A stretch of 64,000 nucleotides of DNA from an uncultured Flavobacteriaceae bacterium (lineage in GTDB: Bacteria; Bacteroidota; Bacteroidia; Flavobacteriales; Flavobacteriaceae): assembly GCA_943842245.1 (NCBI GenBank), contig CALTAJ010000001.1, positions 310,001-374,000 of the forward strand, written 5' to 3'. Under the pieces are notes generated by a model. That model was not told the DNA's origin and ran no database searches. It saw only the letters and a list, made by a program, of their open reading frames with translations. Within the stretch, counting starts at the first letter, position 1. Each line of letters starts with the position of its first letter. Position numbers and translations under genes: made by a program. Below are positions 1-9,466 of the stretch, in pieces.

Positions 1-1590
1 AAATTTAATCCCAAAACTATAACCTCAGGAATTTCAATTAAAAAAGGGGAATTATATAGTGATGAAGATCGTAATTTAACTTATCGATATTTTACAAATC
101 TTAAAAATTTTAAATACCCTAGTATAAATTATTCATTAATTTCAGAAGAAGAAAATGCTCTTCGTGCTTCAATTTACTTGAGTCCAAAAGAACGATTTTC
201 TCTTGGCTTTGATTTAGATTTATCTCATTCTAATATTCAGGATTTTGGAATTGGACTCGGTGGAGGGCTCGGAATTAGAAATGTATTTAGAGGAGCTGAG
301 CTACTAGAATTAAATATAAAAAATACTTTAGGAGCATCCAGGGATATTGCACAAAAGGGAGATCAATTCTTTAACTTGTTTGAACTAGGAGCTGATTTAA
401 AATTAACTGTTCCTAGACTTCTAATACCCTGGGTAAAAAAAGACTTGATTGCATTATTTATGATCCCCAAAACAGAAATTATTCTCGGAACATCTTTTCA
501 GGAAAATATTGGTTTAGATAAACAATTTTTTAAGGGAGTATATCAATTTGACATTAGACCAGATAGTAAAAAAAGAATTCAATTTAAGTTAATTGATCTT
601 GAATTTGTAAACAACAGAAACTTATCTAATTATTTCAACGTATATAAAAATTCTTATGATCGCTTAAATCAAATTGCTAGTGAATTTAATACAAACGGAA
701 ATCTAACAGATCTTTCGAATAATCTATTGATTCCTAATGGTGCAAATGAATTTATAAAGACAGTTTTAAATAATGAAACTGCACTAAATATTGAAGATCA
801 AGAATTTAAAACCGTCAATACGGTCAAGGAGAGACTTGATAGACTTTCAGCGAATAATTTAATCTTAGGTTCTTCTTTTAGTTTTAACATTAATAGCCAA
901 GAAAGTATATTTGATGAAAAATTTTATCAGCTCCGATGGAAGTTTGATTGGGTAGGTAATCTACTAAATCAATTTTTGACAAGTTTAAGTTCTAATCAAA
1001 ATGAAGAAAATAAAAATATATTAGGAGGAGTTAGCCCATCGCAATACATCAAAACAGAAATTGATTACATAAAACATTGGCCTTTAGGTAAGGACCATGT
1101 ATTTGCCCTTCATGCCTTTACTGGTATTGCGATTCCTTATGGAAACTCGACTAATATGCCATTTTCAAGATCTTATTTTTCTGGAGGTGCTAATGAAAAC
1201 AGAGCTTGGAAAGCTTACAAACTTGGGCCTGGAAGCAGTAGTAATATAAATGAGTTTAACGAAGCTAATTTTAAACTTTCCTTTAACTTGGAATATCGTT
1301 TTCCAATCACAGGTCCCCTTAAAGGAGGACTTTTTATTGACTTTGGGAATGTATGGAATATTTGGGACGATGTAAAAGACTCAGCTATGCGTTTTGATGG
1401 TATAGAGGACTTATCCGAAATTGCTATTGGTTCTGGTTTTGGTCTTCGTTATGACTTTGATTTTTTTGTCTTTCGATTTGATACAGGATTTAAAACTTAT
1501 AATCCAGCACTACCTTTAGAGCAAAGGTGGTGGAGTGAATATAATTTTAAAAATGCTGTTTTTAATATCGGTATCAATTATCCATTCTAA
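1..1590 (+). CDS. tamL: TamA/BamA-family outer-membrane assembly protein (TamL-like), 3' part
   Basis: The frame is open from the first base of the window, so the gene starts upstream; 529 residues are visible. The first ~50 residues (KKGELYSDED, then TYRYF and a phenylalanine-rich turn) look like the end of a POTRA domain. The rest has the alternating pattern of a 16-strand Omp85 barrel, with a late GLFIDFGNVW segment typical of D15/surface-antigen barrels and a C-terminal phenylalanine as used for barrel recognition. Omp85 proteins insert or translocate proteins at the outer membrane. The TamL assignment (the Bacteroidota lipoprotein form of TamA) is inferred from length, low similarity to canonical BamA, and position just before fbaA and accD, a neighbourhood I recall from flavobacteria. 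The lipobox that would prove it is outside the window. A second BamA-like protein remains possible. Confidence 0.8.
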   Translation, partial: KFNPKTITSGISIKKGELYSDEDRNLTYRYFTNLKNFKYPSINYSLISEEENALRASIYLSPKERFSLGFDLDLSHSNIQDFGIGLGGGLGIRNVFRGAELLELNIKNTLGASRDIAQKGDQFFNLFELGADLKLTVPRLLIPWVKKDLIALFMIPKTEIILGTSFQENIGLDKQFFKGVYQFDIRPDSKKRIQFKLIDLEFVNNRNLSNYFNVYKNSYDRLNQIASEFNTNGNLTDLSNNLLIPNGANEFIKTVLNNETALNIEDQEFKTVNTVKERLDRLSANNLILGSSFSFNINSQESIFDEKFYQLRWKFDWVGNLLNQFLTSLSSNQNEENKNILGGVSPSQYIKTEIDYIKHWPLGKDHVFALHAFTGIAIPYGNSTNMPFSRSYFSGGANENRAWKAYKLGPGSSSNINEFNEANFKLSFNLEYRFPITGPLKGGLFIDFGNVWNIWDDVKDSAMRFDGIEDLSEIAIGSGFGLRYDFDFFVFRFDTGFKTYNPALPLEQRWWSEYNFKNAVFNIGINYPF

Positions 1591-1605
1591 AATCAAATAA
1601 GTTTC

Positions 1606-1613
1606 TATTTTTG
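1606..1613 (+). promoter_or_regulatory. Putative Bacteroidota -7 promoter element for fbaA
   Basis: TATTTTTG matches the TAnnTTTG consensus recognised by the Bacteroidota housekeeping sigma factor. It lies 17 bases before the fbaA start. I see no clean TTG at the -33 position, so this is a one-element match. Confidence 0.45.
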
Positions 1614-1630
1614 CAGCAAAATTTAAATTA

Positions 1631-2698
1631 ATGAATTATTCTATTCCTTCCGGAGTTATTACCGGAGATAAAGTTCAAGAAGTGTTTAAACTCGCAAAAG
1701 AAAAAGCTTTTGCTCTTCCTGCTGTTAACGTCATAGGGAGTAATACCATTAACGCTGTGTTAGAAACTTCAGCTGAATTAAATAGTCCTGTTATCATTCA
1801 GTTTTCAAATGGTGGGGCACAGTTTAATGCTGGAAAAGGACTATCAAACCATGATCAAAGTGCAGCAATTGCTGGAGCAATTGCCGGAGCTAAACATATT
1901 CATGAAATGGCCGAAGCTTATGGAGCCAGTGTAATTCTTCATACTGATCATTGTGCAAAAAAGTTATTGCCATGGATAGATGGCTTGTTAGAAGCTAGTG
2001 AAATTTATTATAGACAATACGGTAAATCTTTATTTAGCTCCCACATGATTGACCTTTCGGAAGAACCAATCGAAGAAAATATCAGTATTTGTAAAAAATA
2101 TTTAAAACGAATGTCTAAAATGAATATGACTCTCGAAATAGAACTTGGAATTACTGGAGGTGAAGAAGACGGAGTAGATAATAGTGATGTAGATGCTTCA
2201 AAGCTTTACACTCAACCAGAAGAAGTTGCTTATGCATTTGAAGAATTAAATAAGGTAAGTAAACAATTTACAGTTGCAGCTGCTTTTGGAAACGTACATG
2301 GAGTTTACAAACCTGGAAATGTTAAGTTGACTCCTAAAATCTTAAAAAACTCTCAAGAGTACATTTCAAAAAAATATGATCTCCCAAAAAACTCAGTTGA
2401 CTTTGTTTTTCATGGAGGCTCAGGTTCAACACAACAAGAAATTGAAGAATCTATTGGATACGGTGTTATCAAAATGAATATTGACACCGACCTTCAATTT
2501 GCATTTACTGAGGGTATCCGAGATTATATGAACAATAATATTGAATACCTAAGAAATCAAATAGGTAATCCTGATGGAATAGACTACCCCAATAAAAAAT
2601 ACTATGACCCTAGAAAGTGGCTTCGACTTGGTGAAGAAACATTTAAATCTCGTTTAAAAAACGCATTTAAAGACTTAAATAATATTAATACGCTATAA
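1631..2698 (+). CDS. fbaA: Class II fructose-bisphosphate aldolase
   Basis: Cleaves fructose 1,6-bisphosphate to glyceraldehyde 3-phosphate and dihydroxyacetone phosphate (reversibly) in the cytoplasm, using zinc. At 355 aa it has the length of the long class IIA (E. coli FbaA-like) group. Visible motifs are HTDH at about residue 104 (zinc ligand and catalytic Asp), ELGITGGEEDGV around 175, the phosphate-binding loop HGGSGST near 261, and NIDTD near 283. The ATG is 41 bases after the preceding stop and has its own TAnnTTTG element. Function is secure from the motifs. Confidence 0.96.
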   Translation: MNYSIPSGVITGDKVQEVFKLAKEKAFALPAVNVIGSNTINAVLETSAELNSPVIIQFSNGGAQFNAGKGLSNHDQSAAIAGAIAGAKHIHEMAEAYGASVILHTDHCAKKLLPWIDGLLEASEIYYRQYGKSLFSSHMIDLSEEPIEENISICKKYLKRMSKMNMTLEIELGITGGEEDGVDNSDVDASKLYTQPEEVAYAFEELNKVSKQFTVAAAFGNVHGVYKPGNVKLTPKILKNSQEYISKKYDLPKNSVDFVFHGGSGSTQQEIEESIGYGVIKMNIDTDLQFAFTEGIRDYMNNNIEYLRNQIGNPDGIDYPNKKYYDPRKWLRLGEETFKSRLKNAFKDLNNINTL

Positions 2699-2712
2699 TT
2701 TTCTTTTATTTA

Positions 2713-2720
2713 TATCTTTG
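2713..2720 (+). promoter_or_regulatory. Putative -7 promoter element for accD
   Basis: TATCTTTG fits TAnnTTTG and ends 14 bases before the accD ATG, so a transcript from here would have a leader of roughly 10 nt. No clear -33 TTG is seen at the right distance. Confidence 0.4.
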
Positions 2721-2734
2721 ATTAAAACGAGTAT

Positions 2735-3592
2735 ATGAGTTGGTTTAAACGTAGTGAAAAAGGGATTCAAACCAAGACTGAAGAAAAAAAAGATATTCCC
2801 AAAGGGCTTTGGTATCAAACTCCAACAGGTAAAATAATTGAAGCCAAAGAACTTGCTGAAAACAAATATGTTAGCCCCGAGGATGATTATCATGTTCATA
2901 TTGGAAGTAAAGAATACTTTGAAATACTATTTGATGATAATGAATTTGAAGAATTAAATGCAAAATTAAAATCTAAAGATTTTTTAAAGTTTGAAGATTC
3001 TAAAAAGTATATAGATCGTCTAAAAGATGCTCATAAAAAAACAGGTTTATATGATGCTATAAGAACTGCAGTAGGACAATCAAAAGGAAAAAAACTTATT
3101 ATTGCTTGTATGGATTTCAGATTTATTGGAGGCTCAATGGGTTCTGTAGTTGGTGAAAAAATTGCTCGAGCAATCGACTACGCAATTGAGTATAAATTAC
3201 CTTTAGTAATCATCTCCAAATCAGGAGGTGCAAGAATGATGGAATCAGCGACTTCTTTAATGCAGATGGCGAAGACCTCAGCAAAATTAGCTCAACTTGC
3301 TGAAGCAAAAATTCCTTATATTTCTCTTTGTACTGATCCAACTACAGGTGGAACAACTGCTTCATATGCTATGCTAGGTGATATCAATATTGCAGAACCA
3401 AAGGCTTTAATCGCTTTTGCAGGTCCAAGGGTGGTAAAGGACACTACCGGAAAGGAATTGCCTGAAGGCTTTCAAACCAGCGAATTTCAATTAGAAAAAG
3501 GCTTTTTAGACTTTATTTCTCACCGTAATGAATTAAAAACTAAAATAAATTTATATTTAGATTTGATTTTAAATCATCCTCTTCGACAATAA
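2735..3592 (+). CDS. accD: Acetyl-CoA carboxylase carboxyltransferase subunit beta, zinc ribbon degenerate
   Basis: Beta subunit of the carboxyltransferase that moves CO2 from biotin-BCCP to acetyl-CoA, the first step of fatty-acid synthesis; it partners AccA, which is not in this window. The crotonase-like fold is clear: [11 protein letters not shown] near residue 128, SKSGGARM near 160, [10 protein letters not shown] near 198, FAGPRV near 230. Length (285 aa) is normal. The N-terminus keeps the flavobacterial start MSWFKR and the spacing of the zinc ribbon, but the four expected cysteines are gone: the first CxxC aligns with T29-G32 and the second with S47-D50. The protein's only cysteines are in the catalytic domain. 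I recall the same loss in related flavobacteria, so it is probably a lineage trait rather than gene decay. Confidence 0.95.
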   Translation: MSWFKRSEKGIQTKTEEKKDIPKGLWYQTPTGKIIEAKELAENKYVSPEDDYHVHIGSKEYFEILFDDNEFEELNAKLKSKDFLKFEDSKKYIDRLKDAHKKTGLYDAIRTAVGQSKGKKLIIACMDFRFIGGSMGSVVGEKIARAIDYAIEYKLPLVIISKSGGARMMESATSLMQMAKTSAKLAQLAEAKIPYISLCTDPTTGGTTASYAMLGDINIAEPKALIAFAGPRVVKDTTGKELPEGFQTSEFQLEKGFLDFISHRNELKTKINLYLDLILNHPLRQ

Positions 3593-3622
3593 ACTTATAA
3601 CTACTTAATTATATTTTTATAT

Positions 3623-3652
3623 TGTCTAACGTTTGTTTAATTGTATATTTGC
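3623..3652 (+). promoter_or_regulatory. Putative two-element promoter for rpsO
   Basis: TTG at 3623-3625 (-33) and TATATTTG at 3645-3652 (-7) are separated by 19 bases, a good match to the flavobacterial TTG-N17-23-TAnnTTTG pattern. Transcription would start near 3657, leaving a leader of about 45 nt before the rpsO ATG, where S15 autoregulation could act. I see no convincing structure in that leader. Confidence 0.6.
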
Positions 3653-3702
3653 CGATCGTTAATATAAGCTTATACATAAAAATCATTAAAATTAATATTG
3701 GC

Positions 3703-3972
3703 ATGTACATTTCAAGAAAAGTTAAAGAAGATATCTTTAAAAAACATGGGAAATCAGAAAAAGACACTGGATCAACTGAAGGTCAAATTGCGCTTTTTAC
3801 CCATCGTATTCAACATCTATCAGAACACCTTAAACAAAACAGAAAAGATTTCAATACTGAACGTTCACTAGTCCGTTTAGTTGGAAAGCGAAGAAGTCTT
3901 CTTGATTATTTGAAATCTAAAGACATCTTGCGTTATCGAGAAATAGTAAAAGAATTAGGTTTACGTAAGTAA
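3703..3972 (+). CDS. rpsO: 30S ribosomal protein S15
   Basis: Small-subunit protein that binds 16S rRNA helices 20-22 early in assembly. The 89-aa product from ATG 3703 (MYISRKVKEDIF) has the family length and the conserved blocks GSTEGQIALFTHRI, HLKQNRKDF and LVGKRRSLLDYLK. An in-frame ATG at 3622 would add 27 hydrophobic residues not found in S15 and would place translation upstream of the -7 element, so 3703 is chosen. It is followed by pnp, the classic rpsO-pnp pair. Confidence 0.97.
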   Translation: MYISRKVKEDIFKKHGKSEKDTGSTEGQIALFTHRIQHLSEHLKQNRKDFNTERSLVRLVGKRRSLLDYLKSKDILRYREIVKELGLRK

Positions 3973-4058
3973 CTTAAATCACTTTAAATACAAGCTGAAT
4001 CATAGTTTTTCATTGGTTGCATCAACACACAACAAGAATATTAATCAAAATATGAAAA

Positions 4059-6188
4059 ATGATACCAAAAACATTTAAACAAGAAATCCGTCTTGAAGAC
4101 GGTAGAATTATTACAATAGAGACCGGAAAGTTAGCTAAACAAGCTGATGGCTCTGTAGTTGTAAGAATGGGAGACTGCATGCTACTGGCAACTGCTGTGT
4201 CTGCTCGAAAAAATAGTCCAGTTGACTTCTTACCACTTACTGTAGATTATAGAGAAAAATTTGCTGCTGCTGGAAGATTCCCAGGAGGTTTTTTTAAACG
4301 TGAAGCTCGTCCTAGTGACCACGAGGTTCTTACTATGAGACTTGTAGATCGAGTTTTACGTCCCCTTTTCCCAAAAGACTACCATGCAGAAACACAAGTG
4401 ATGATTCAGCTGATGTCTCATGATGAAAATATAATGCCCGATGCGTTAGCTGGATTAGCAGCGTCAACTGCAATTCAACTTTCAGATATCCCATTTGAAT
4501 ACCCAATCTCTGAAGTACGAGTTGCAAGAGTAGACGGAATGTTTGTTATAAATCCAAGTAGAGAGCAATTAGATTCATCTGATATAGACATAATGATTGG
4601 TGCAAGTGAAGATTCTGTTGCCATGGTTGAAGGAGAGTTTGATGAAATTTCTGAAGAAGAAATGTTAGATGCAATTGCATTTGGACATGAAGCAATCAAA
4701 GATCAAATTAAGGCTCAAATTGCACTAGCAGAAGCTGTAGGTAAAAAAGAAATTCGTAGTTATGATGAAGAGGATAAAGATGACACTTTAGAAAGTCAAA
4801 TTCACAAATCTACTTATCAAAAGTATTATGATATCGCAAAAAAAGGACTTTCTAAATCAGAACGTTCCGAGCAATTTTCAGAAATAAAAGAAGAATCAAA
4901 GGCTTCCTTCTCTGAAGAAGATTTAGAAGAAAAAGGAGATCTAATTTCCAAATATAACAACAGTGCACAGAAAAAAGCTGTTCGTGATCTAGTTCTTGAA
5001 GAGGGCATTCGTCTAGATGGGAGAAAAACTACTGATATTAGACCTATCTGGTGCGAAGTAGATTATTTACCCTCAACTCACGGTTCAGCAATATTTACAC
5101 GTGGTGAGACCCAAGCATTGGCTACAACAACACTTGGAACTTCAAGAGAAGCCAATATGATTGACTCTCCATCACATCAGGGAGAAGAAACTTTTTATCT
5201 ACACTATAATTTTCCTCCTTTTTGTACTGGGGAAGCAAGACCGCTAAGAGGCACCTCAAGACGTGAAGTCGGACACGGTAATTTAGCACAACGCGCCCTC
5301 AAAAAAGTAATTCCTGACAATTGTCCTTACACGGTTCGAATTGTATCAGAAGTTCTTGAATCAAATGGCTCATCGTCAATGGCAACAGTATGTGCAGGGA
5401 CTATGTCTTTAATGGATGCTGGAGTTCAAATTAAAAAGCCTGTTTCTGGAATTGCAATGGGATTGATCACAGACGGAGAACGCTTTGCAGTACTTTCAGA
5501 TATTCTAGGTGATGAAGATCACTTGGGTGATATGGATTTTAAAGTAACAGGAACTGCTGATGGAATAACCGCTTGTCAAATGGATATAAAAATCAAAGGA
5601 TTACGTTTTGATATTATGACTCAAGCTCTAAATCAAGCTAGAGATGGCAGATTACACATATTAAACAGCCTAGTTGAGACAATTTCTAGTCCTAATGAAG
5701 ACGTAAAAGCGCATGCACCAAAAATGATTACTAGACGTATTCCAAACGAATACATTGGAGCGCTTATTGGACCAGGCGGAAAAGTTATTCAAGAACTTCA
5801 AAAAGAGTCAGGTTGTACAATTGTTGTAAACGAAGATCCTGTAACTGAAGAAGGTATAATTGAGATATTAGGTACTTCTCCAGAAGGAATTATTATGGTT
5901 GAAGCAAAAATTGATTCTATTACATTTAAACCCAAGGTAGGAAATACTTATGAGGTTAAAGTAATTAAAATGCTTGATTTTGGTGCGGTTGTTGAATATA
6001 CTGAAGCACCTGGAAATGAGGTATTACTTCATGTTAGTGAATTAGCATGGGAAAGAACAGAAAACGTTAGTGATATTGTTAATATGGGAGACGTTCTTGA
6101 TGTAAAATACTTTGGTAAAGATCCAAGAACTCGAAAAGAGAAAGTATCTCGAAAGGCATTGATACCAAGACCTGAAAAAAAAGATTAA
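4059..6188 (+). CDS. pnp: Polyribonucleotide nucleotidyltransferase (PNPase)
   Basis: Phosphorolytic 3'-5' exoribonuclease of mRNA turnover, acting as a trimer. The 709-aa protein has the full domain set: first RNase PH-like domain (residues ~1-220, with [14 protein letters not shown]), a helical linker, second RNase PH domain (~310-545, with [15 protein letters not shown] and [15 protein letters not shown]), a KH domain starting near 559 ([16 protein letters not shown]), and an S1 domain from about 628 to the end. An ATG at 4051 is out of frame; ATG 4059 gives the conserved start MIPKTFKQ. The acidic insert around residues 225-300 is variable in this family. Confidence 0.97.
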   Translation: MIPKTFKQEIRLEDGRIITIETGKLAKQADGSVVVRMGDCMLLATAVSARKNSPVDFLPLTVDYREKFAAAGRFPGGFFKREARPSDHEVLTMRLVDRVLRPLFPKDYHAETQVMIQLMSHDENIMPDALAGLAASTAIQLSDIPFEYPISEVRVARVDGMFVINPSREQLDSSDIDIMIGASEDSVAMVEGEFDEISEEEMLDAIAFGHEAIKDQIKAQIALAEAVGKKEIRSYDEEDKDDTLESQIHKSTYQKYYDIAKKGLSKSERSEQFSEIKEESKASFSEEDLEEKGDLISKYNNSAQKKAVRDLVLEEGIRLDGRKTTDIRPIWCEVDYLPSTHGSAIFTRGETQALATTTLGTSREANMIDSPSHQGEETFYLHYNFPPFCTGEARPLRGTSRREVGHGNLAQRALKKVIPDNCPYTVRIVSEVLESNGSSSMATVCAGTMSLMDAGVQIKKPVSGIAMGLITDGERFAVLSDILGDEDHLGDMDFKVTGTADGITACQMDIKIKGLRFDIMTQALNQARDGRLHILNSLVETISSPNEDVKAHAPKMITRRIPNEYIGALIGPGGKVIQELQKESGCTIVVNEDPVTEEGIIEILGTSPEGIIMVEAKIDSITFKPKVGNTYEVKVIKMLDFGAVVEYTEAPGNEVLLHVSELAWERTENVSDIVNMGDVLDVKYFGKDPRTRKEKVSRKALIPRPEKKD

Positions 6189-6252
6189 TTTTTTAGATAA
6201 TTTTTGAAACATTCAACTGTTTCGAACGTATTATAGTTAAAACACTTTTTAA

Positions 6253-7116
6253 ATGAGACAACTTAAGATTACCAAACAGGTAACTAATCGTGAGACAGCC
6301 TCCTTAGACAAATATTTACAGGAAATTGGTAAAGTAGACTTAATTACTGCTGAGGAAGAAGTCGAATTGGCGCAAAGAATCAAGGCTGGAGATCAAATTG
6401 CTCTTGAAAAATTAACTAAAGCTAATCTTCGATTTGTTGTCTCTGTTGCAAAACAATACCAAAACCAAGGGTTAACACTTCCAGATTTAATTAATGAAGG
6501 AAATTTAGGCTTAATTAAAGCGGCACAACGTTTTGATGAAACCAGAGGGTTTAAATTCATCTCTTATGCGGTATGGTGGATTCGACAATCAATTTTACAA
6601 GCATTAGCAGAGCAATCTCGAATTGTTCGTCTTCCACTTAATAAGATTGGTTCGATTAATAAAATCAATAAAACTTATGCCTTTTTAGAGCAAGCTCATG
6701 AGCGTGCACCCTCTGCTGAAGAAATTGCAAAAGAATTGGATATGACTATTAACGACGTAAAAGAGTCACTAAAAAATTCCGGAAGACATGTATCTATGGA
6801 TGCGCCTTTAGTTGAAGGAGAAGATTCTAACCTTTACGATGTTCTTAATAGTGGAGAATCCCCTAATCCAGATAGAACTCTGCTTCACGAGTCACTCAGA
6901 ACAGAAATAGAACGTGCTCTTGAAACTCTTACCCCAAGGGAAGCTGACGTTGTTCGTTTATATTTTGGATTAGCAAACCAACACGCTATGACTTTGGAAG
7001 AAATTGGGGAAACCTTTGACCTTACAAGAGAGCGTGTTCGTCAAATTAAAGAAAAAGCTATCCGAAGACTAAAACATACCTCGAGAAGCAAAATTCTTAA
7101 GACATATTTAGGATAA
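6253..7116 (+). CDS. rpoD: RNA polymerase primary sigma factor, short Bacteroidota type
   Basis: Housekeeping sigma factor of 287 aa, lacking the long region 1.1 found in proteobacterial RpoD, as is normal in Bacteroidota. Region 1.2 is at ~17-50 ([16 protein letters not shown]), regions 2.1-2.4 at ~60-120 ([30 protein letters not shown]), region 3 at ~145-195 and the region 4 helix-turn-helix at ~225-280 ([26 protein letters not shown]). This factor is the one expected to read the TAnnTTTG promoters found elsewhere in the window. It is followed directly by an intrinsic terminator. Confidence 0.96.
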   Translation: MRQLKITKQVTNRETASLDKYLQEIGKVDLITAEEEVELAQRIKAGDQIALEKLTKANLRFVVSVAKQYQNQGLTLPDLINEGNLGLIKAAQRFDETRGFKFISYAVWWIRQSILQALAEQSRIVRLPLNKIGSINKINKTYAFLEQAHERAPSAEEIAKELDMTINDVKESLKNSGRHVSMDAPLVEGEDSNLYDVLNSGESPNPDRTLLHESLRTEIERALETLTPREADVVRLYFGLANQHAMTLEEIGETFDLTRERVRQIKEKAIRRLKHTSRSKILKTYLG

Positions 7117-7120
7117 ATAA

Positions 7121-7148
7121 AAAGGCAACTTCAGGGTTGCCTTTTTTT
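7121..7148 (+). terminator. Rho-independent terminator after rpoD
   Basis: A perfect 9-bp stem, AAAGGCAAC (7121-7129) with GTTGCCTTT (7136-7144), and a 6-nt loop; the T-run continues to 7148. It starts 5 bases after the rpoD stop and separates rpoD from rpe. Confidence 0.9.
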
Positions 7149-7174
7149 ATATCTTTACTTCATAAAAAATATGT

Positions 7175-7825
7175 ATGTCTATAATAATAGCACCCTCTAT
7201 TCTAGCCGCCGATTTTGCAAATATTGAACGAGATGTCAATATGATAAATGAGAGTAATGCTGATTGGTTTCATATTGATATTATGGATGGGGTTTTTGTG
7301 CCAAATATATCATTTGGAATGCCTGTACTAAAAGCAATACAAAAACATGCTAAAAAACCCTTAGATATCCACTTGATGATCGTGGATCCAGATAGATATA
7401 TAGAGACATTTGCAGCCTTGGGAGCAGAAATTCTTACAATTCATTTCGAAGCCTGTAATCATTTACATCGAAGCCTTCAAAAGATAAAATCTTGTGGCAT
7501 GAAAGCTGGAGTAGCTTTAAACCCTCATACACCCGTTAACAATTTAATTGATATCATCAGAGATATTGACTTAGTTTGTTTAATGAGTGTAAATCCTGGT
7601 TTTGGAGGTCAATCATTTATTGAAAATACCTTTGAAAAGGTTAAACAACTTAAAAAGTTAATAAAGGATAATCAAAGTTCAAGTCTTATAGAAATTGATG
7701 GAGGAGTTACAAATAAGAACGGTTCGGAATTAATATCCAATGGTGCAGATGTTCTTGTAGCCGGAAGCTATATTTTTAGTGCTAAAAATCCCAAATTAAA
7801 TATTGATTTATTAAGGGAAAACTAG
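7175..7825 (+). CDS. rpe: Ribulose-phosphate 3-epimerase
   Basis: Interconverts ribulose 5-phosphate and xylulose 5-phosphate in the pentose phosphate pathway. The 216-aa TIM-barrel protein shows every family block: PSILAADF at the start, [13 protein letters not shown] (metal-binding His and catalytic Asp) at ~32-44, DIHLMI near 65, [12 protein letters not shown] near 140, and IDGGV near 175. A second ATG at 7171 is out of frame. Its stop codon overlaps the stop of the convergent OmpA-like gene within a shared CTAG (7822-7825). Confidence 0.96.
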   Translation: MSIIIAPSILAADFANIERDVNMINESNADWFHIDIMDGVFVPNISFGMPVLKAIQKHAKKPLDIHLMIVDPDRYIETFAALGAEILTIHFEACNHLHRSLQKIKSCGMKAGVALNPHTPVNNLIDIIRDIDLVCLMSVNPGFGGQSFIENTFEKVKQLKKLIKDNQSSSLIEIDGGVTNKNGSELISNGADVLVAGSYIFSAKNPKLNIDLLREN

Positions 7826-9153
7826 TATTGCTTTGTTTTAAATTGTACTCTTCGATTAATAGCTCTCCCCTTGGGATTATCATTATCTCCAATGGGGTTT
7901 ATCACACCTAAACCTATAACTTCCAGACGTTCAGCAGGAACCCCTAGTTTTATTAAATACTCAAGTACAGCATTAGCACGTTTTTCAGAAAGCTCCTCAT
8001 TATAAGTTTTATTTCCGTCAGCTGAAGAGTAACCTTCAATCATTAATACTCCTTCTGGATTTTCTTCAAGTAATATTTTAATTTTAGTAAGGTTATCTAG
8101 AGAAGTACGTCCATAAATTTTATAACTGTTTGCGGCAAAATTAATACGTGATCCAAATTCATTTAAAGTTTTTACAATTTCACTGGATAGCTCAGGGCAG
8201 CCATTATTTATTTTAGTTCCAACTTCATCCTTACAAAGATCTTCTTTATCATTTATTCCGTCTCCGTCACTATCAGGCCAAGGACATCCTTTATTTTCTA
8301 TAGTACCCACTTGATTAATACATTCATCTTCAATATCAGAGATATTATCTCCATCTGAATCTGGACATCCATTCATTTCAATTGTTCCTGCTTCTTCAGG
8401 ACATGTATCTTCTGGATCTGAAATACCATCATTATCAGAGTCTTTACAACCATTTAGCTCAATAATACCAGGGATTTCAGGACATTTATCTTCTTTGTCA
8501 ATTATCGAATCACCATCAGTATCAGGACAACCTCCATATTCTTTTAACCCAGAAACATCAGGACATTTATCTTTTTTATCTGGAATACCATCTTTATCTG
8601 AATCACCTGAACCAAAATTATAGCTTAAACCTGCAAAATGTTGGAAATGGTCAAAACCATCATTTTCATTCATATTTCTGTATGTAGATTGCAGATTAAT
8701 AGCTAAGCCTTCAATTATTGGAAAACTAAAACCTACCCCTCCAAAAAAAGTTCTACTAGTTTCTGTAGAAGGAAAAAAACCTAAACGATCAATTCCATCT
8801 GAAAATTTTGAAAAACCATATCCCACAATAATGTGAGGAATAAAAGAGCTACTTAAAATATTAACTTTGACAAACCCGTCTAAAGAATTATATTTGTAGG
8901 GTAAATTAGGATCAGTTAAGTTGTTTGCATTTCCTAAAGAAAATTGTGTTCCTAATGAAATCCCTGAACTAATGTGCTTACTAATTCCAATAGCAGGACC
9001 TCCAAAATTGTGCCCTTTTGCAGCATTCTCTCCCTGAAGATTTATTATGTTTGAGTTAACTGAAAATGACCAGGGTTTTTCAAGTGATTGTCCATGAACT
9101 TTACCCATAACAATTATCAAAAAGATTGAAAAAAATAGCTTATATAATTTCAT
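7822..9153 (-). CDS. OmpA-family outer-membrane protein with thrombospondin type-3 repeats
   Basis: 443-aa envelope protein. A signal peptide (residues 1-21, ending VHGQS) is followed by a ~160-residue OmpA-like beta-barrel ([20 protein letters not shown]), then five to six calcium-binding type-3 repeats at ~183-310 ([15 protein letters not shown] and variants, each with a cysteine pair), and a C-terminal OmpA/MotB-like peptidoglycan-binding domain at ~320-440 ([26 protein letters not shown]). The known role of this architecture is to tie the outer membrane to peptidoglycan; the acidic repeats probably act as a Ca2+-stabilised spacer. No cargo or enzyme activity is visible. The stop codon overlaps rpe by 4 nt. 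Confidence 0.9.
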   Translation of the reverse strand: MKLYKLFFSIFLIIVMGKVHGQSLEKPWSFSVNSNIINLQGENAAKGHNFGGPAIGISKHISSGISLGTQFSLGNANNLTDPNLPYKYNSLDGFVKVNILSSSFIPHIIVGYGFSKFSDGIDRLGFFPSTETSRTFFGGVGFSFPIIEGLAINLQSTYRNMNENDGFDHFQHFAGLSYNFGSGDSDKDGIPDKKDKCPDVSGLKEYGGCPDTDGDSIIDKEDKCPEIPGIIELNGCKDSDNDGISDPEDTCPEEAGTIEMNGCPDSDGDNISDIEDECINQVGTIENKGCPWPDSDGDGINDKEDLCKDEVGTKINNGCPELSSEIVKTLNEFGSRINFAANSYKIYGRTSLDNLTKIKILLEENPEGVLMIEGYSSADGNKTYNEELSEKRANAVLEYLIKLGVPAERLEVIGLGVINPIGDNDNPKGRAINRRVQFKTKQY

Positions 9154-9228
9154 AAGAATTATAACAATGTTATTAAACTAAAATTAAAAATATCTTTAGT
9201 TAATGAACACAATGCCATTAAATATTGA

Positions 9229-9405
9229 TTAATCAAGGTCTTTACTTGACTTGAAAATTGAAGGAAATTTTCTTTCGATCCAGTCTGGAATATAATTTTG
9301 GTTTGCATCCTCTTCTAATCCTGTAGCTGTAGAAATTACTGCATATAATATAACTCCTCCTACTAAAACAATGGCTCCAATAATTACAACTACAATTTCA
9401 CTCAT
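9229..9405 (-). CDS. Small single-pass membrane protein, 58 aa, function unknown
   Basis: An ATG-initiated frame of 58 codons fills most of the gap between the OmpA-like gene and the fusion-enzyme gene. The product begins MSEIVVVIIGAIVLVGG, a single strongly hydrophobic helix (residues ~4-27), followed by an acidic stretch (EED) and an amphipathic tail with YIPDWIERKFPSIF and a charged end. The sharply bipartite composition, intact frame and lack of competing frames argue for a real gene. The tail, rich in aromatic and proline residues, probably lies at the membrane surface. I do not recognise the family and assign no function. Confidence 0.65.
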   Translation of the reverse strand: MSEIVVVIIGAIVLVGGVILYAVISTATGLEEDANQNYIPDWIERKFPSIFKSSKDLD

Positions 9406-9466
9406 ATCAAAATTATAATCCTAAATTACAAAAATAATTAACATATAATAAAATTTATAAATAAAT

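Noticed and set aside
3622-3702. N-terminal extension of rpsO from an earlier in-frame ATG
   Set aside because: The extension is not part of the S15 family and would begin upstream of the predicted promoter element; ATG 3703 gives the exact family start.
8200-8600. Tandem repeats within the OmpA-like gene
   Set aside because: These are the coding repeats of the thrombospondin type-3 calcium-binding domains, a known architecture.
9162-9172. Small palindrome TAACAATGTTA just before the OmpA-like start
   Set aside because: Eleven bases in very AT-rich sequence with no promoter element in register; not distinguishable from chance.
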